The notes beneath the pieces are model-generated. The model searched no databases, was not told where the DNA came from, and saw only the letters and a program-made list of their open reading frames with translations. A DNA stretch of 64,000 nt from Mycolicibacterium cosmeticum (GTDB lineage Bacteria > Actinomycetota > Actinomycetes > Mycobacteriales > Mycobacteriaceae): contig JACPVS010000021.1 in the NCBI GenBank assembly GCA_016197365.1, positions 62,001 to 126,000 on the forward strand. The letters run 5' to 3'. Of the stretch, positions 23,001-31,712 are shown one piece after another. Within the stretch, counting starts at the first letter, position 1, and the number at the start of each line of letters is the position of its first letter. Position numbers and translations under genes: made by a program.

Positions 23001-24295
23001 CAGCTGTCTCCTGAATCTTTGCGCACCCGTGCGGTTTTGGTGGACCGAGCATCCAGTGCCATCTCATCCGCCGCGGCCACCTCACGGCGCAGCGCCACGG
23101 TGCCGGTGCGCTGGTCTACCTCGACCACGCCGCGCAACAGCTTCGCCGTCCCGGTGTTGCCCGATTCCACGGCGAGGTCCATGGCCCGCTGCAGCCGGGC
23201 CGTCGCCGTTTTCACGTCGCCGTCCTTGCGGGCGCTCAGCCCTTCCTGGACGGCCTCGGCCAGCTCGGCCTGTCCGGTGTAGTGCGCGACCCGGCGGCTG
23301 ATCACCGCAGAGAGCGCGGTGTCGGCGGTCCACACCGCCTTGACCAGACCCTGACCCAGAAGCTGTTCGCCCGCAACGACACTCACCCGAGCGGCGAGCT
23401 TCTCCCGGCCGACGTCGGCGGGTTTGACCTCCACCTGCACGTGGTAGTCGCGCTCCTCCGCACCCCAGGAGCCCAACGGGTACTCGCCGATCTGGGCGCC
23501 GGCCTCCACCCTGCGGTGCGTCAGATCCTCCACGGTGGGCGCCACCTGTTTGACAAACACCACCCTGGCCCCCGCCGGGGTCCACAACCGCAGGGTCAGG
23601 CCCGCGATCGACTTGCTCATCGATGTCCGCATCATCGACGCGAAGTCTTCGGCGAGATCCTCCGGGTCTGCCACGATGTCCACGGTGCCCAGCAGCGCCG
23701 AGGAGATGGCGCGCAGTTCCTCGACCTGCCAGTCGGTACCGACACCGCGGCAGTCGCAGGTGAATTCGCCCTCGGCCAGGCCGATCTGCTCGCCCAGCGC
23801 CTCGGGGGTCTCGTGCTCGTTCTTCCCGTCGGTGAGCAGGATCGCGTGGATGAGGGCACCGGGGTGCTGCACCACGACGTTGCGGACATGCGCCAGCCAG
23901 GTGCCCATGGCGGTGCCCCCCTTGGGGCGCAGCCCGTCGACCGCCCGCAGGGCTTCGGCCCGGGTCGCGTCGGACGCCGGCACCGGCCAGCCGTCCAGTG
24001 GGTAGGCGTAGGTGGCCCGTTCGGTGCCGGCGATGATGGTGAAGTAGGTGCCGTCGACGAGTTCGCCGATTGCCGCGGCGGTGGCTCGCTTGGCCTCGTC
24101 GAACTTGGTCGCAGGCGAGCGCATCGAGGTGGAGCAGTCGATGATGATCGCCTCGACCCGATCGGTGTCGCCGGCCACCGCAACACCGTCGGGGACGGTG
24201 ACGCTAACGATCGCGTCGACGTTCCCGGACCCCTCGGCGATGTAGTGGTTGTGGTCGACCTCCACCGAGATAGGTTGCGGCTCAGGTGAACTCAT
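23000..24295 (-). CDS. VWA-domain protein (TerY-like group)
   Basis: A 431-residue cytosolic protein. The von Willebrand A fold starts near residue 45; the metal-ion-dependent adhesion site is complete: IIIDCSTSM (DxSxS, Asp53), GGTAMGTW (Thr) and LLTDGKNE (Asp). A beta-rich domain follows, then a helical C-terminus (residues about 340-431) with LAEAVQEGLSARKDGDVKTATARLQRAMDLA, a TPR-like repeat. The ATG at 24295 overlaps the PP2C stop (ATGA). Proteins of this kind occur with PP2C and kinase partners in bacterial phosphorylation triads. It is likely a scaffold or target; there is no sign of catalysis. Confidence 0.85.
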   Translation of the reverse strand: MSSPEPQPISVEVDHNHYIAEGSGNVDAIVSVTVPDGVAVAGDTDRVEAIIIDCSTSMRSPATKFDEAKRATAAAIGELVDGTYFTIIAGTERATYAYPLDGWPVPASDATRAEALRAVDGLRPKGGTAMGTWLAHVRNVVVQHPGALIHAILLTDGKNEHETPEALGEQIGLAEGEFTCDCRGVGTDWQVEELRAISSALLGTVDIVADPEDLAEDFASMMRTSMSKSIAGLTLRLWTPAGARVVFVKQVAPTVEDLTHRRVEAGAQIGEYPLGSWGAEERDYHVQVEVKPADVGREKLAARVSVVAGEQLLGQGLVKAVWTADTALSAVISRRVAHYTGQAELAEAVQEGLSARKDGDVKTATARLQRAMDLAVESGNTGTAKLLRGVVEVDQRTGTVALRREVAAADEMALDARSTKTARVRKDSGDS

Positions 24296-25302
24296 CTGCT
24301 TCCTCCGATCGGGATCACCGCGACGGTGATGTTGTCCTGGCCGCCGGACCGCAAGGCATGGTCGGTCAGTGCGCGGGCCGCCGACAGCACGTCGGTGCCG
24401 GTGCAGAATTCGCGGAGGCCATCGGCTTCGGGCAGGTAGTTCCACAGGCCGTCGCTGCACACCAGGAGAGCCCCCGGACCGGTCACGGTGAGGGTGCGCA
24501 CGCTGGTCTCACCCCACGGCGTCGGCTCCGAATCCGCCCCCAGCCAACGGGTCAGCGTGTGTGCGCCGCGCAGCACGGCTTCGGATTGCGGTGCGGCGCC
24601 GGCGTTGATCAGTTCCTGCGCCAGCGAATCGTCGACGGTCAATTGCCGCGCGAGGGCGGGCGCGTCGGGCAGCCAGTACGACCGGCTGTCCCCGACGTTG
24701 CCGACGGTCACCTGGGCGGTCCCTCCGTCCGCCGGGATCACGATGACAGCGGTGAACGTGCACGATCCGGCGACACCGGATTGCGGTTCTGGTTGTGCGG
24801 CCGCCCGCGCTGCGGCGGCCATCCCGGCGAACATGGCCGCCGCGGTGTCACCGGAACCCGACAGCGAGTCCAGGATCGAGGCGACGCCCGCCGCGACGGC
24901 GGCCGCCGAGGCCACCTGCGGATTGATCGAGCTGGACACGCCGTCGCACACCACGACGGCGACGGCGTGCGGCCGCCCGCCGGCGTCGTCTGCGTTGGCC
25001 GCGAGAATGCCCGCGGCCGCGGCATCTTCGTTGCGGGCGTGTTCGATGCCGCGATCGGTGATCACGGCGATCCCGCCGAGGGCCACCTCATCACGGTCGG
25101 GCTCGGCCCGCAGCTGACCGCACACCGTGCAGTACCCGTCGGCGGCCACCGTGCCGCCGCAGTCCGCGCAGGGGCCGCTGGCCCGGCCGGTCCGTGGGAT
25201 GGCGACGGTGGTGACGGTCGCCAGTGCCGCACCGCAGCTCTCGCAGAACCGGTCGGCGGGCCGGGTGGGCTGCGCACAGCGCGGGCACTCGCCCCCGGTC
25301 AC
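24292..25302 (-). CDS. PP2C-family Ser/Thr phosphatase with zinc ribbons
   Basis: A 336-residue protein. Two zinc knuckles come first (Cys6, 9, 20, 23 and Cys45, 48, 58, 61). The PP2C catalytic domain follows with RGIEHARNEDA, VVVCDGVSSS, VGNVGDSRSYW, LLVCSDGLWNYL and GGQDNITV, so the metal-binding aspartates are all present. It should dephosphorylate substrates of the PknG-like kinase encoded just before. The GTG at 25302 gives a GTGA overlap with the kinase stop and starts directly before the first zinc knuckle, better than the longer frame to 25359. Confidence 0.88.
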   Translation of the reverse strand: MTGGECPRCAQPTRPADRFCESCGAALATVTTVAIPRTGRASGPCADCGGTVAADGYCTVCGQLRAEPDRDEVALGGIAVITDRGIEHARNEDAAAAGILAANADDAGGRPHAVAVVVCDGVSSSINPQVASAAAVAAGVASILDSLSGSGDTAAAMFAGMAAAARAAAQPEPQSGVAGSCTFTAVIVIPADGGTAQVTVGNVGDSRSYWLPDAPALARQLTVDDSLAQELINAGAAPQSEAVLRGAHTLTRWLGADSEPTPWGETSVRTLTVTGPGALLVCSDGLWNYLPEADGLREFCTGTDVLSAARALTDHALRSGGQDNITVAVIPIGGSR

Positions 25303-27533
25303 ACGCGCGTCCTCGGCCGGATGGTGTTCGCCTTCTCCACCAATTCGATTCGCTCCCACATGCTGCGCGTGCCCTGGGCCAGATCGCGGTAGCAGCGCTC
25401 CATCCCGGACCGGATGCCGGGGATGTCGAACGGCTGCCCGAGCAGCTTGGTCGCTGTCGGTGTGTGACCGGCCTCCAGCCAGCCCAGCGCCGCGCTCAGC
25501 ACCCGCAGGTCGATCAGCGCGCGTTTGGTCGAGGACTCGACCGCACAGGCCGACGCTCGGTCACCCGCGTTCACCAACGTCGGTTCGTCCAGCTGCTCGG
25601 CGGTGCGTCCGTCCAGCAGCAGCTCGATGGCCGTGGCCCCCGCCGCCGTGAAATACGCTGAGGCCGAGGGCACTTCATCGAGCGTGGTGATGGCCCCGGT
25701 GCGGTTTCCGGCGCGCGCCCGGCGGCGTGCCAACCCGAAAGCCGCGCTCACATAACCGTGGTCGGTGCGCCAGACCGTCTCGTAATACCGGGTCCCGGTG
25801 CCGTCCAGCGCGCCGCTGAGTTCGGCCACCGCAGCCAGGGCGAGCTTGGGTGCCAGCTCGCCGGGCAGGGTCGCCAGCACCGTCTCGAACTCGGTGCCTG
25901 CGTTGTCGAAATTGCCTTCCAGTAAGGCGGCCTGGCCGCGATACCAGGACAACCGCCAGTCTCCGGGGATCAGGGCGTCCAGTTTCGCCAGCCGTTTCCG
26001 GGCCGCCGCGGGCGACCGCATCTCCAGGTCGGCACGGGTCAACCGCAGCGGAATCTCCACCGAGCCCGCCCGGCCACCGGCCACCTGCAGTGCCTGTTCC
26101 AGCTGAGCGGGCGGGGTTCCGCTGGTGGTGGCCAGCACCGCGGCCCCCGGATCGGTCGCGTCGACGCTGGGTACCGGTAGCGCCTCGATCACCTCGGAGC
26201 GGTCGGCCAAGGTGCCCCGGCCGATCCCGAATGCCCCGCGCTGCTGGCTGAAATTCAGCGACACCCTGGGCGCGCGCTCGCCCTCGTCGCGACGCTCGCC
26301 CCGGTCAACGGCGGCGATCTCGTGCAGCACGCCGGTCAACTGGTCGGCCAGTTCTGACATGGACGAGAAGCGACGGTCCGGATCGGGATCGGTGGCGCGC
26401 GATATCACCCGGTGCAGCGACTCGTGGGCGGCCAGTACCGGCACGGTGTCCGGCCCGGGCAACTCGGCGACGAAATGGCCCTTCTCCTGCGGCACGTCCA
26501 TCACCAGCACCGCCAGGGTGCGACCCACCGTGTAGACGTCGCTGGCCACCGTCGGCCCGGTACGTGCGATCTCGGGTGCCTGGTAGCCGACGGTCCCGTA
26601 GATGGCGCTCTCCTGGTCGTCCATCGCGATGACCGCGCCGAGGTCGATCAGCTTGAGCTGCTCGTCGGTCTGCATGACATTGTCGGGCTTGAAATCGCAG
26701 TAGGCCAGGCCCTGGCCGTGCAGGAAATCGAGTGCCGGTGCGATCTCCACGATGTAGGCCACCGCCTGATCCGGCGGCAGGGGCCCGTTGCGCGCCTTCC
26801 GAATCTGTTTGAGCGACGTCCCGCCGACGTACTCCATCACGATGAACCCGACCGGCACCCCGGACGGATCGGGATGCTGGACGAAGTTGTAGATGCGCAC
26901 GATGCTGGGGTGTTCCACCTCGGCCAGCGCGAGCACCTCGGCGGCCGCGGCGGCCATCGCGTCCTTGTCACCGGAGTTCAGCAGGCCCTTGAGGACGACC
27001 CAGCGATTGTGCACGTTGCGGTCGATGGCCAGGTAGATCCAACCCAGGCCGCCGTGCGCCAGGCAGCCCTGCACCTCGTACTGACCGGCCACCAGGTCAC
27101 CGCGGGACAGCATGGGGACGAAGGAATAGCGGGCGCCGCACGCCGTGCAGAACCCGTCCGGGCGCCCCGGCGTCCCGTCACGGCCGCGTCCGACGGGTTT
27201 GTGGCACTCGGGATTTCCGCAGAAGCGGCTGCCTTCGGGCACCTTCGGGTCGACCATGATGGCGGCGACGGGATCGCCCTTGGGAATCCGCGGCATGGTG
27301 ACCACACCCGCACCGAGGCGGCCCCGCGAACTCGCCGAGCGCGACGACCCGGTGCGGCCGGTGCGGGCCGAACGGGCGGACACACTGCCCCTCGTGGCCG
27401 CGGCGGTGCCCACGGCCTCCCGCGACGCGGCGGTGGCCGCCGGCTCCTGCGGGGCGGCCGCAGGTGCGGTGCCACACAGGTCGCAATAGCCGTCGACGAT
27501 CGTTCCGCCGCAGCCCGGCTCGGCACATGTCAT
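25299..27533 (-). CDS. PknG-like Ser/Thr protein kinase with extra zinc ribbon and TPR tail
   Basis: A 744-residue kinase. Residues 1-21 form a zinc knuckle (Cys3, 8, 17, 20). A low-complexity Ser/Arg linker follows. The rubredoxin-like domain typical of PknG has Cys105, 110, 129 and 132, but the first pair is spaced C-x4-C where I recall C-x2-C in PknG. The kinase domain has the PknG glycine loop (AHGGLGWIYLAID), Lys182, catalytic Asp280 (YCDFKPDNVM) and Asp297 (LIDLGA), so it should be active. The C-terminal half is helical and TPR-like. The length is close to M. tuberculosis PknG (750). A longer frame upstream is antisense noise; ATG at 27533 overlaps the previous stop (ATGA). It may be the only PknG or a paralogue; that cannot be judged here. 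Confidence 0.88.
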   Translation of the reverse strand: MTCAEPGCGGTIVDGYCDLCGTAPAAAPQEPAATAASREAVGTAAATRGSVSARSARTGRTGSSRSASSRGRLGAGVVTMPRIPKGDPVAAIMVDPKVPEGSRFCGNPECHKPVGRGRDGTPGRPDGFCTACGARYSFVPMLSRGDLVAGQYEVQGCLAHGGLGWIYLAIDRNVHNRWVVLKGLLNSGDKDAMAAAAAEVLALAEVEHPSIVRIYNFVQHPDPSGVPVGFIVMEYVGGTSLKQIRKARNGPLPPDQAVAYIVEIAPALDFLHGQGLAYCDFKPDNVMQTDEQLKLIDLGAVIAMDDQESAIYGTVGYQAPEIARTGPTVASDVYTVGRTLAVLVMDVPQEKGHFVAELPGPDTVPVLAAHESLHRVISRATDPDPDRRFSSMSELADQLTGVLHEIAAVDRGERRDEGERAPRVSLNFSQQRGAFGIGRGTLADRSEVIEALPVPSVDATDPGAAVLATTSGTPPAQLEQALQVAGGRAGSVEIPLRLTRADLEMRSPAAARKRLAKLDALIPGDWRLSWYRGQAALLEGNFDNAGTEFETVLATLPGELAPKLALAAVAELSGALDGTGTRYYETVWRTDHGYVSAAFGLARRRARAGNRTGAITTLDEVPSASAYFTAAGATAIELLLDGRTAEQLDEPTLVNAGDRASACAVESSTKRALIDLRVLSAALGWLEAGHTPTATKLLGQPFDIPGIRSGMERCYRDLAQGTRSMWERIELVEKANTIRPRTRV

Positions 27534-28675
27534 CTGGCCGCCTCCCGTTTCTGAACGAGCATCTGCTGGTAGTCGGTGATCGCCCGGGTCACCTCGCGCA
27601 GGTCGCAGGGCCGCCGGGACAGCAACCCGGACGCAATCCCGCCGGACGCCAACAGATCCCGGTCCTCCCCCAAGCCCAGCCGGGCAGCCTTGGTCTGGTA
27701 CACCTCGAGGCGGCCAGCCAGTTCGGCGCGGCGGTCCAGGAGACCCTGCGCCAGCTGTTCGTCCTCGTCGAGAGTGCGCTGGGCCTGGGCGATCCGCCGC
27801 TGCAGCGCCCGCAGCACGGCCGGGTCGGGCGCCGTCAGCGCCGCGAGCTCGGCACGAAGGCCGGGTTCGACGTCCGGGTGCACGGGCATCGGACCGGACA
27901 GCACCTGCCGCTGCGCTCGTTCGCGCACCTGCTGCAGGCGCAGCGCCGCGTCGCGCAAAGTGTCCAGTGACAGCGATGTCTTGTCCACTGCCGCAGCCCA
28001 ATTGGATCGGACGTCGGCCAGCGCCGCCCATTCCGCGGCGTGCTTGTCGACGCCGACGGTGATGGCACGCACCCTGGTCTCGATGATGGCGGGTGTCAGC
28101 GACAGCGGATCGGTGGCCGCGACCGACAACAGGTCGGCGATACCGGCGGGTTCGGGCGCACCCGCGGCCTCGAGGCGGTCTCGTACCGGTGCAAGGCGTT
28201 GCACGACAAGCGAATTGATCCGGTCCACGTCGTCCAGGAATTCGGCCGCCGCAGGGTAGGCCGCACGCATCCGTTCGGCGGTGTCGGCCAGGCCTGCATA
28301 CTCGACGAGCTCCCCGGACCCCGTCAGGGACCGTTTCGCCAACGGAATCCGGTGCCGCGACACTTCCAACGGGCGTTCGCGCAGCCAACGGGTGAGTTCG
28401 GCGCGGTCGGCGTCGGACGGTTTGGACCGCCGGGCCCGGATCGCCATGGCGGAGTCCAGGATCGAGGTCATCCGGCCCAGTTCCTCCCAGAGCAGGGTGA
28501 CCGCGCCCTCCACCGCCGTCCAGCGGCGGGCGGTCTCCCCGGTGGGTGGATACAACCGGACGTGTGACAACCCCGGATGGCTGTCGAGTTCGACCATGGT
28601 GGCCGACATGGCAGCGATCTCCTCTGCGCGCGTGGCGATTTCGCGGTCGATGGCTTCGGTGCTCAGTGCGGTCAT
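27530..28675 (-). CDS. Coiled-coil helical protein of the PknG-like operon, unknown
   Basis: A 381-residue soluble, almost fully helical protein. Heptad-like stretches occur at about 1-35 (STEAIDREIATRAEEIAAM) and at 280-350 (VLRALQRRIAQAQRTLDEDEQLAQGLLDRRAELAGRL). It has no signal peptide, TM helix, cysteine cluster or catalytic motif I can see. It begins one base after the lipoprotein stop and overlaps the kinase start by four bases, so it is made in step with them. It might link the membrane sensor to the kinase; this is inference from position. Confidence 0.75.
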   Translation of the reverse strand: MTALSTEAIDREIATRAEEIAAMSATMVELDSHPGLSHVRLYPPTGETARRWTAVEGAVTLLWEELGRMTSILDSAMAIRARRSKPSDADRAELTRWLRERPLEVSRHRIPLAKRSLTGSGELVEYAGLADTAERMRAAYPAAAEFLDDVDRINSLVVQRLAPVRDRLEAAGAPEPAGIADLLSVAATDPLSLTPAIIETRVRAITVGVDKHAAEWAALADVRSNWAAAVDKTSLSLDTLRDAALRLQQVRERAQRQVLSGPMPVHPDVEPGLRAELAALTAPDPAVLRALQRRIAQAQRTLDEDEQLAQGLLDRRAELAGRLEVYQTKAARLGLGEDRDLLASGGIASGLLSRRPCDLREVTRAITDYQQMLVQKREAAR

Positions 28676-28676
28676 C

Positions 28677-29636
28677 TCAATCCTGATACCGCGCGGGTGG
28701 CGGACCCGGTGACGGACCGAGTGGTTGCAGCAGCTGGTCGTAGAGGCGCTGCCACGTTCCGTCGGAGCGGATCTGCTCGAGCACGCCGTTGACGAACCGG
28801 ACCAGATCGTCGTTCTGCAGCTTGATGCCGACCCCGTACGGCTCGACGCCGAGGCTCGGACCGACCACTGCGACGTTGGGATCCTGCTTTTTCAGGCCGG
28901 CCAGCACGACACCATCGGTACCGATGACGTCGATCTGGCCTTGTTGCAGCATCACCAGGCAGTCGGTCCAGGTCGGCGCCCCGAACACGATCGGCCGGGG
29001 GTCCAGGCCGTAGAGCTTGGCCAGCGACGTGGTGCCCGACACCGCGCAGCCACGCTTGCCAGCCAGGCCCGCCGCGGAGTCGATACCCGAATTCTTGCGC
29101 ACCAGGATGCGCTGGTCGGCGTTGAAATACACGGTCGAGAAGGCCACGTTCTTCTTGCGTGCGCAGTTGATCGAGAACGTACGGACCACCACGTCGACGT
29201 CGCCGGATTGCAGTACCGCTTCCCGTTGGCCGGCGTCGACGACGCGGAACTCGACCCGGTTGGGATCGCCGAAGATGGCACGCGCGATCTCGCGCGCGAT
29301 CTCGACATCGAAACCTTCCAGCCGCCCGGTCACCGGGTCACGGAACCCGAACAGGTATTGGCTCTGGTCCACCCCGGCGATCAGCCGGCCACGCGCGGCG
29401 ATCGCCGCCATCGTCGAACCGGGAGGCATGGCGCCCGGCTCGGGTTTGGGGCCCGGGCGCAGGCTGGCTTCCTTGTCGCAGTCATTGCCGACGGCGGCGG
29501 GTGCGGTGCTGACCTCGGCGACCCCGGCCGGTCTGGCATCGACCGGCGCGACGCTGACCGAGACCGGTTCGCCGGCCGACCCGCACCCGGCAGCCACTCC
29601 GATTGCCGCCAGTGCCAGGATGATTCGGGTTCTCAC
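28677..29636 (-). CDS. GlnH-like amino-acid-binding lipoprotein
   Basis: A 319-residue exported protein. The signal peptide ends in a lipobox (AAIGVAAGC) giving a lipid-anchored cysteine. The solute-binding family 3 fold follows: GRLIAGVDQSQYLFGFRDPVTGRLEGFDVEIAREIARAIFG is its signature start. It resembles mycobacterial GlnH, which binds aspartate/glutamate outside the cell and signals through GlnX to PknG. No ABC permease or ATPase is adjacent, which supports sensing, not uptake. The GTG at 29636 overlaps the membrane-protein stop (GTGA). Confidence 0.87.
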   Translation of the reverse strand: MRTRIILALAAIGVAAGCGSAGEPVSVSVAPVDARPAGVAEVSTAPAAVGNDCDKEASLRPGPKPEPGAMPPGSTMAAIAARGRLIAGVDQSQYLFGFRDPVTGRLEGFDVEIAREIARAIFGDPNRVEFRVVDAGQREAVLQSGDVDVVVRTFSINCARKKNVAFSTVYFNADQRILVRKNSGIDSAAGLAGKRGCAVSGTTSLAKLYGLDPRPIVFGAPTWTDCLVMLQQGQIDVIGTDGVVLAGLKKQDPNVAVVGPSLGVEPYGVGIKLQNDDLVRFVNGVLEQIRSDGTWQRLYDQLLQPLGPSPGPPPARYQD

Positions 29637-30895
29637 AGGAACTCCTTGAGGCGTGGCCACAGGCCGATCACGGCAGCGGCGGCGGCGATGACCAACAGCA
29701 CCAGTGTCGCCGTGGGGCTCCAGGCCAGTCGGTGACCCGCGCTGGCGACCTCGCCCCGCAGGACGGCGCGGGTGTTCTGCAATTCGGCGCGCAAGCTGGT
29801 GTCCACGACGTCGAACTGTGCGGCCGACGCATTCGGGTCGTTGCCGATGGCTTGGGCCACCGCGCCGGGGTAGTCACCGGAAGAGTAGATGTCGGCGTGC
29901 TTGTGGTGGCTGGCAGTCCATTTCGCCACCCCGTCCACCGTGGCCGCCGGTCCGCCCGCGAGCAACGTGTTCAGTTCCGCGATGTTCTTGTCGAAGGCGG
30001 CGTTGCTGGTGCCGATATCGCCGCGGGCGACCAACTGCAGGGTCTCGCCGGTCCTGGTCTGCAGCGCCAGGATCCGGGCTTTGGCCAGTTGCGCGAAGCG
30101 TTCGGTGCCCGCGGAGCGGCTCTGGCCGATGTCGACGGCCGCCAGTTGGGTGGCAACGACCAGCCATCCGGCGGCCAGCAGTACCGCGACGGCCGCGACG
30201 ACCAGTCCGACGTTGAACAGCCGGTTCGTCCTGCGGTAGAGGATCACCGATCCGGCCACCACCGCGATCAAGCCGAACACCATCAGGATCAGCCCCAGCA
30301 CCGGGATCGAGCCGACCGCGCGCTGATCTTCGTCGACGTTCGCCGTGTCACGGCTGTAGATGCGTTCGGCGGCGGGCAACAGCCCCGTCTGCATCAGCGA
30401 GGACGCCTCGCCGAGGTAGGCGGAGCCGACGGGAAACCCTTGCCGGTCGTTGGCGCGCGCGGCCTCGACCAGCCCCGTGTAGGCCGACATCTGCGCCGAG
30501 ATCTCGGCCATCGCGGTCCGCATCTCGGCGTCGGTGGCCCCGGCCGTCGCGTCGGCCAGCGCGGCCGCGGCGTCGGCCAGGGCCTGCTGGTAGCGCACGC
30601 GCATGGGACCGGTGTCGATCTCGTTGGACAGGAACGCCGACACGGCGGCGGCGTCGGCGGTGGACAGGGCCGCGTAGAGATTGTGCGCGGCGTAGGCCAG
30701 GGGCTCGGACCGTTCGAGGATCGCGTTGCGTTCGGCGATCCGGCCGTTGAGCTGAATGGCCGAAATGGCCGCGGCGATCAGGGCTCCGGCCACCACCACG
30801 ACGACGATCAGGGCGACGACGCCGGGGGTGGTGCGGGCGAACCGCCGGAGAAACGGCACCCACGACTCCGACGCCTGCGTACGCGAAGTACTCAT
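29633..30895 (-). CDS. GlnX-like four-TM sensor membrane protein
   Basis: A 420-residue protein with four TM helices: about 26-50, 195-220 (IPVLGLILMVFGLIAVVAGSVIL), 225-255 and one near the C-terminus (ATLVLLVIAAAAAVIGL). Two large helical extracytoplasmic domains lie between helices 1-2 and 3-4, each like a four-helix-bundle chemoreceptor sensor. This is the layout of mycobacterial GlnX, the membrane partner of GlnH. It is the first gene of the seven-gene operon. The ATG at 30895 is used, with GGAGGG 13 bases upstream; a TTG at 30916 is the alternative. Confidence 0.82.
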   Translation of the reverse strand: MSTSRTQASESWVPFLRRFARTTPGVVALIVVVVVAGALIAAAISAIQLNGRIAERNAILERSEPLAYAAHNLYAALSTADAAAVSAFLSNEIDTGPMRVRYQQALADAAAALADATAGATDAEMRTAMAEISAQMSAYTGLVEAARANDRQGFPVGSAYLGEASSLMQTGLLPAAERIYSRDTANVDEDQRAVGSIPVLGLILMVFGLIAVVAGSVILYRRTNRLFNVGLVVAAVAVLLAAGWLVVATQLAAVDIGQSRSAGTERFAQLAKARILALQTRTGETLQLVARGDIGTSNAAFDKNIAELNTLLAGGPAATVDGVAKWTASHHKHADIYSSGDYPGAVAQAIGNDPNASAAQFDVVDTSLRAELQNTRAVLRGEVASAGHRLAWSPTATLVLLVIAAAAAVIGLWPRLKEFL

Positions 30896-30934
30896 CCCGG
30901 TGCGGGTTCCCTCCAACAGCGATGGTTGGAAGTG

Positions 30935-30963
30935 ATTATCACCTCGAAACCGGCGGCTTGCAG
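30935..30963 (-). promoter_or_regulatory. Candidate promoter of the GlnX-PknG operon
   Basis: In the 94-base gap between the prcA stop and the first operon gene, the minus strand has GATAAT (30935-30940) with a weak -35 CTGCAA (30958-30963) 17 bases upstream. The start codon is 39 bases downstream of the -10. Readthrough from pup-prcB-prcA on the same strand is also possible since no terminator hairpin is evident. Confidence 0.4.
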
Positions 30964-30989
30964 GCGATATGACCGGTGTGTGTCGTCAG

Positions 30990-31712
30990 CTATTCGGGAG
31001 TGCTTGCCGACGGAAGCAACGCCTCCAGCGCAGGCCCGGTGATCCGCCGGAAAGCCCGGCGCGGACGGTTGACATCCAGGACGGCGACTTCCAGCGTGGA
31101 CGGTCCGAGCACACGCTGCTCGCTGCCGTTCCCGTTCCCACTCGCGTGCAGCGCATCGACAGCGATTTTCACGGCGTCGGCCAGACTGGCGTTCTCCGTG
31201 TAGGACTCGTTGAGCGCGGTCGAGATGGGCTCGGTGGTGCCACCCATCACCACGAAATGTGGTTCGTCGGCGATGGATCCGTCATAGGTGATGCGGTACA
31301 GCTCGGGCGGCTTGTTCTCGCCGTAGTGCGCCACCTCGGCGACGCAGAGTTCCACTTCGTAGGGTTTGGCCTGTTCGGTGAAGATGGTGCCCAGCGTCTG
31401 CGCGTACACGTTGGCCAGTTGCCGGCCGGTCACGTCGCGACGATCGTAGGCATAGCCCCGCGTGTCGGCGAACTGGATACCGCCGCGGCGCAGGTTGTCG
31501 AACTCGTTGAACCGGCCCACCGCGGCGAACCCGACGCGGTCATAGAGCTCGCTGACCTTCTGCAGGGAGCGCGACGGATTCTCCGCCACGAACAGCACGC
31601 CGCCTTCGTAGGTCAGCGTGACAACGCTGCGGCCCCGCGAAATGCCTTTGCGCGCAAGCTCGGAGCGCTCACGCATCGCCTGCTCGGGTGAGATGAAATA
31701 GGGAAAGCTCAT
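30990..31712 (-). CDS. prcA: 20S proteasome alpha subunit PrcA
   Basis: A 240-residue proteasome alpha subunit: MSFPYFISPEQAMRERSELARKGISRGRSVVTLTYEGGVLFVAEN, with the N-terminal gate segment and no catalytic threonine. It forms the outer heptameric rings that dock Mpa or Bpa. Its ATG overlaps the prcB stop by one base. Genes downstream differ from M. tuberculosis, since a signalling operon follows here in place of the PE/PPE-toxin region. Confidence 0.96.
   Translation of the reverse strand: MSFPYFISPEQAMRERSELARKGISRGRSVVTLTYEGGVLFVAENPSRSLQKVSELYDRVGFAAVGRFNEFDNLRRGGIQFADTRGYAYDRRDVTGRQLANVYAQTLGTIFTEQAKPYEVELCVAEVAHYGENKPPELYRITYDGSIADEPHFVVMGGTTEPISTALNESYTENASLADAVKIAVDALHASGNGNGSEQRVLGPSTLEVAVLDVNRPRRAFRRITGPALEALLPSASTPE

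Noticed and set aside
27534..28388. N-terminal extension of the kinase to 1,029 residues
   Set aside because: The extra residues are Arg/Gly-rich noise in another frame of the coiled-coil gene; ATG 27533 gives the zinc knuckle start and an ATGA overlap.
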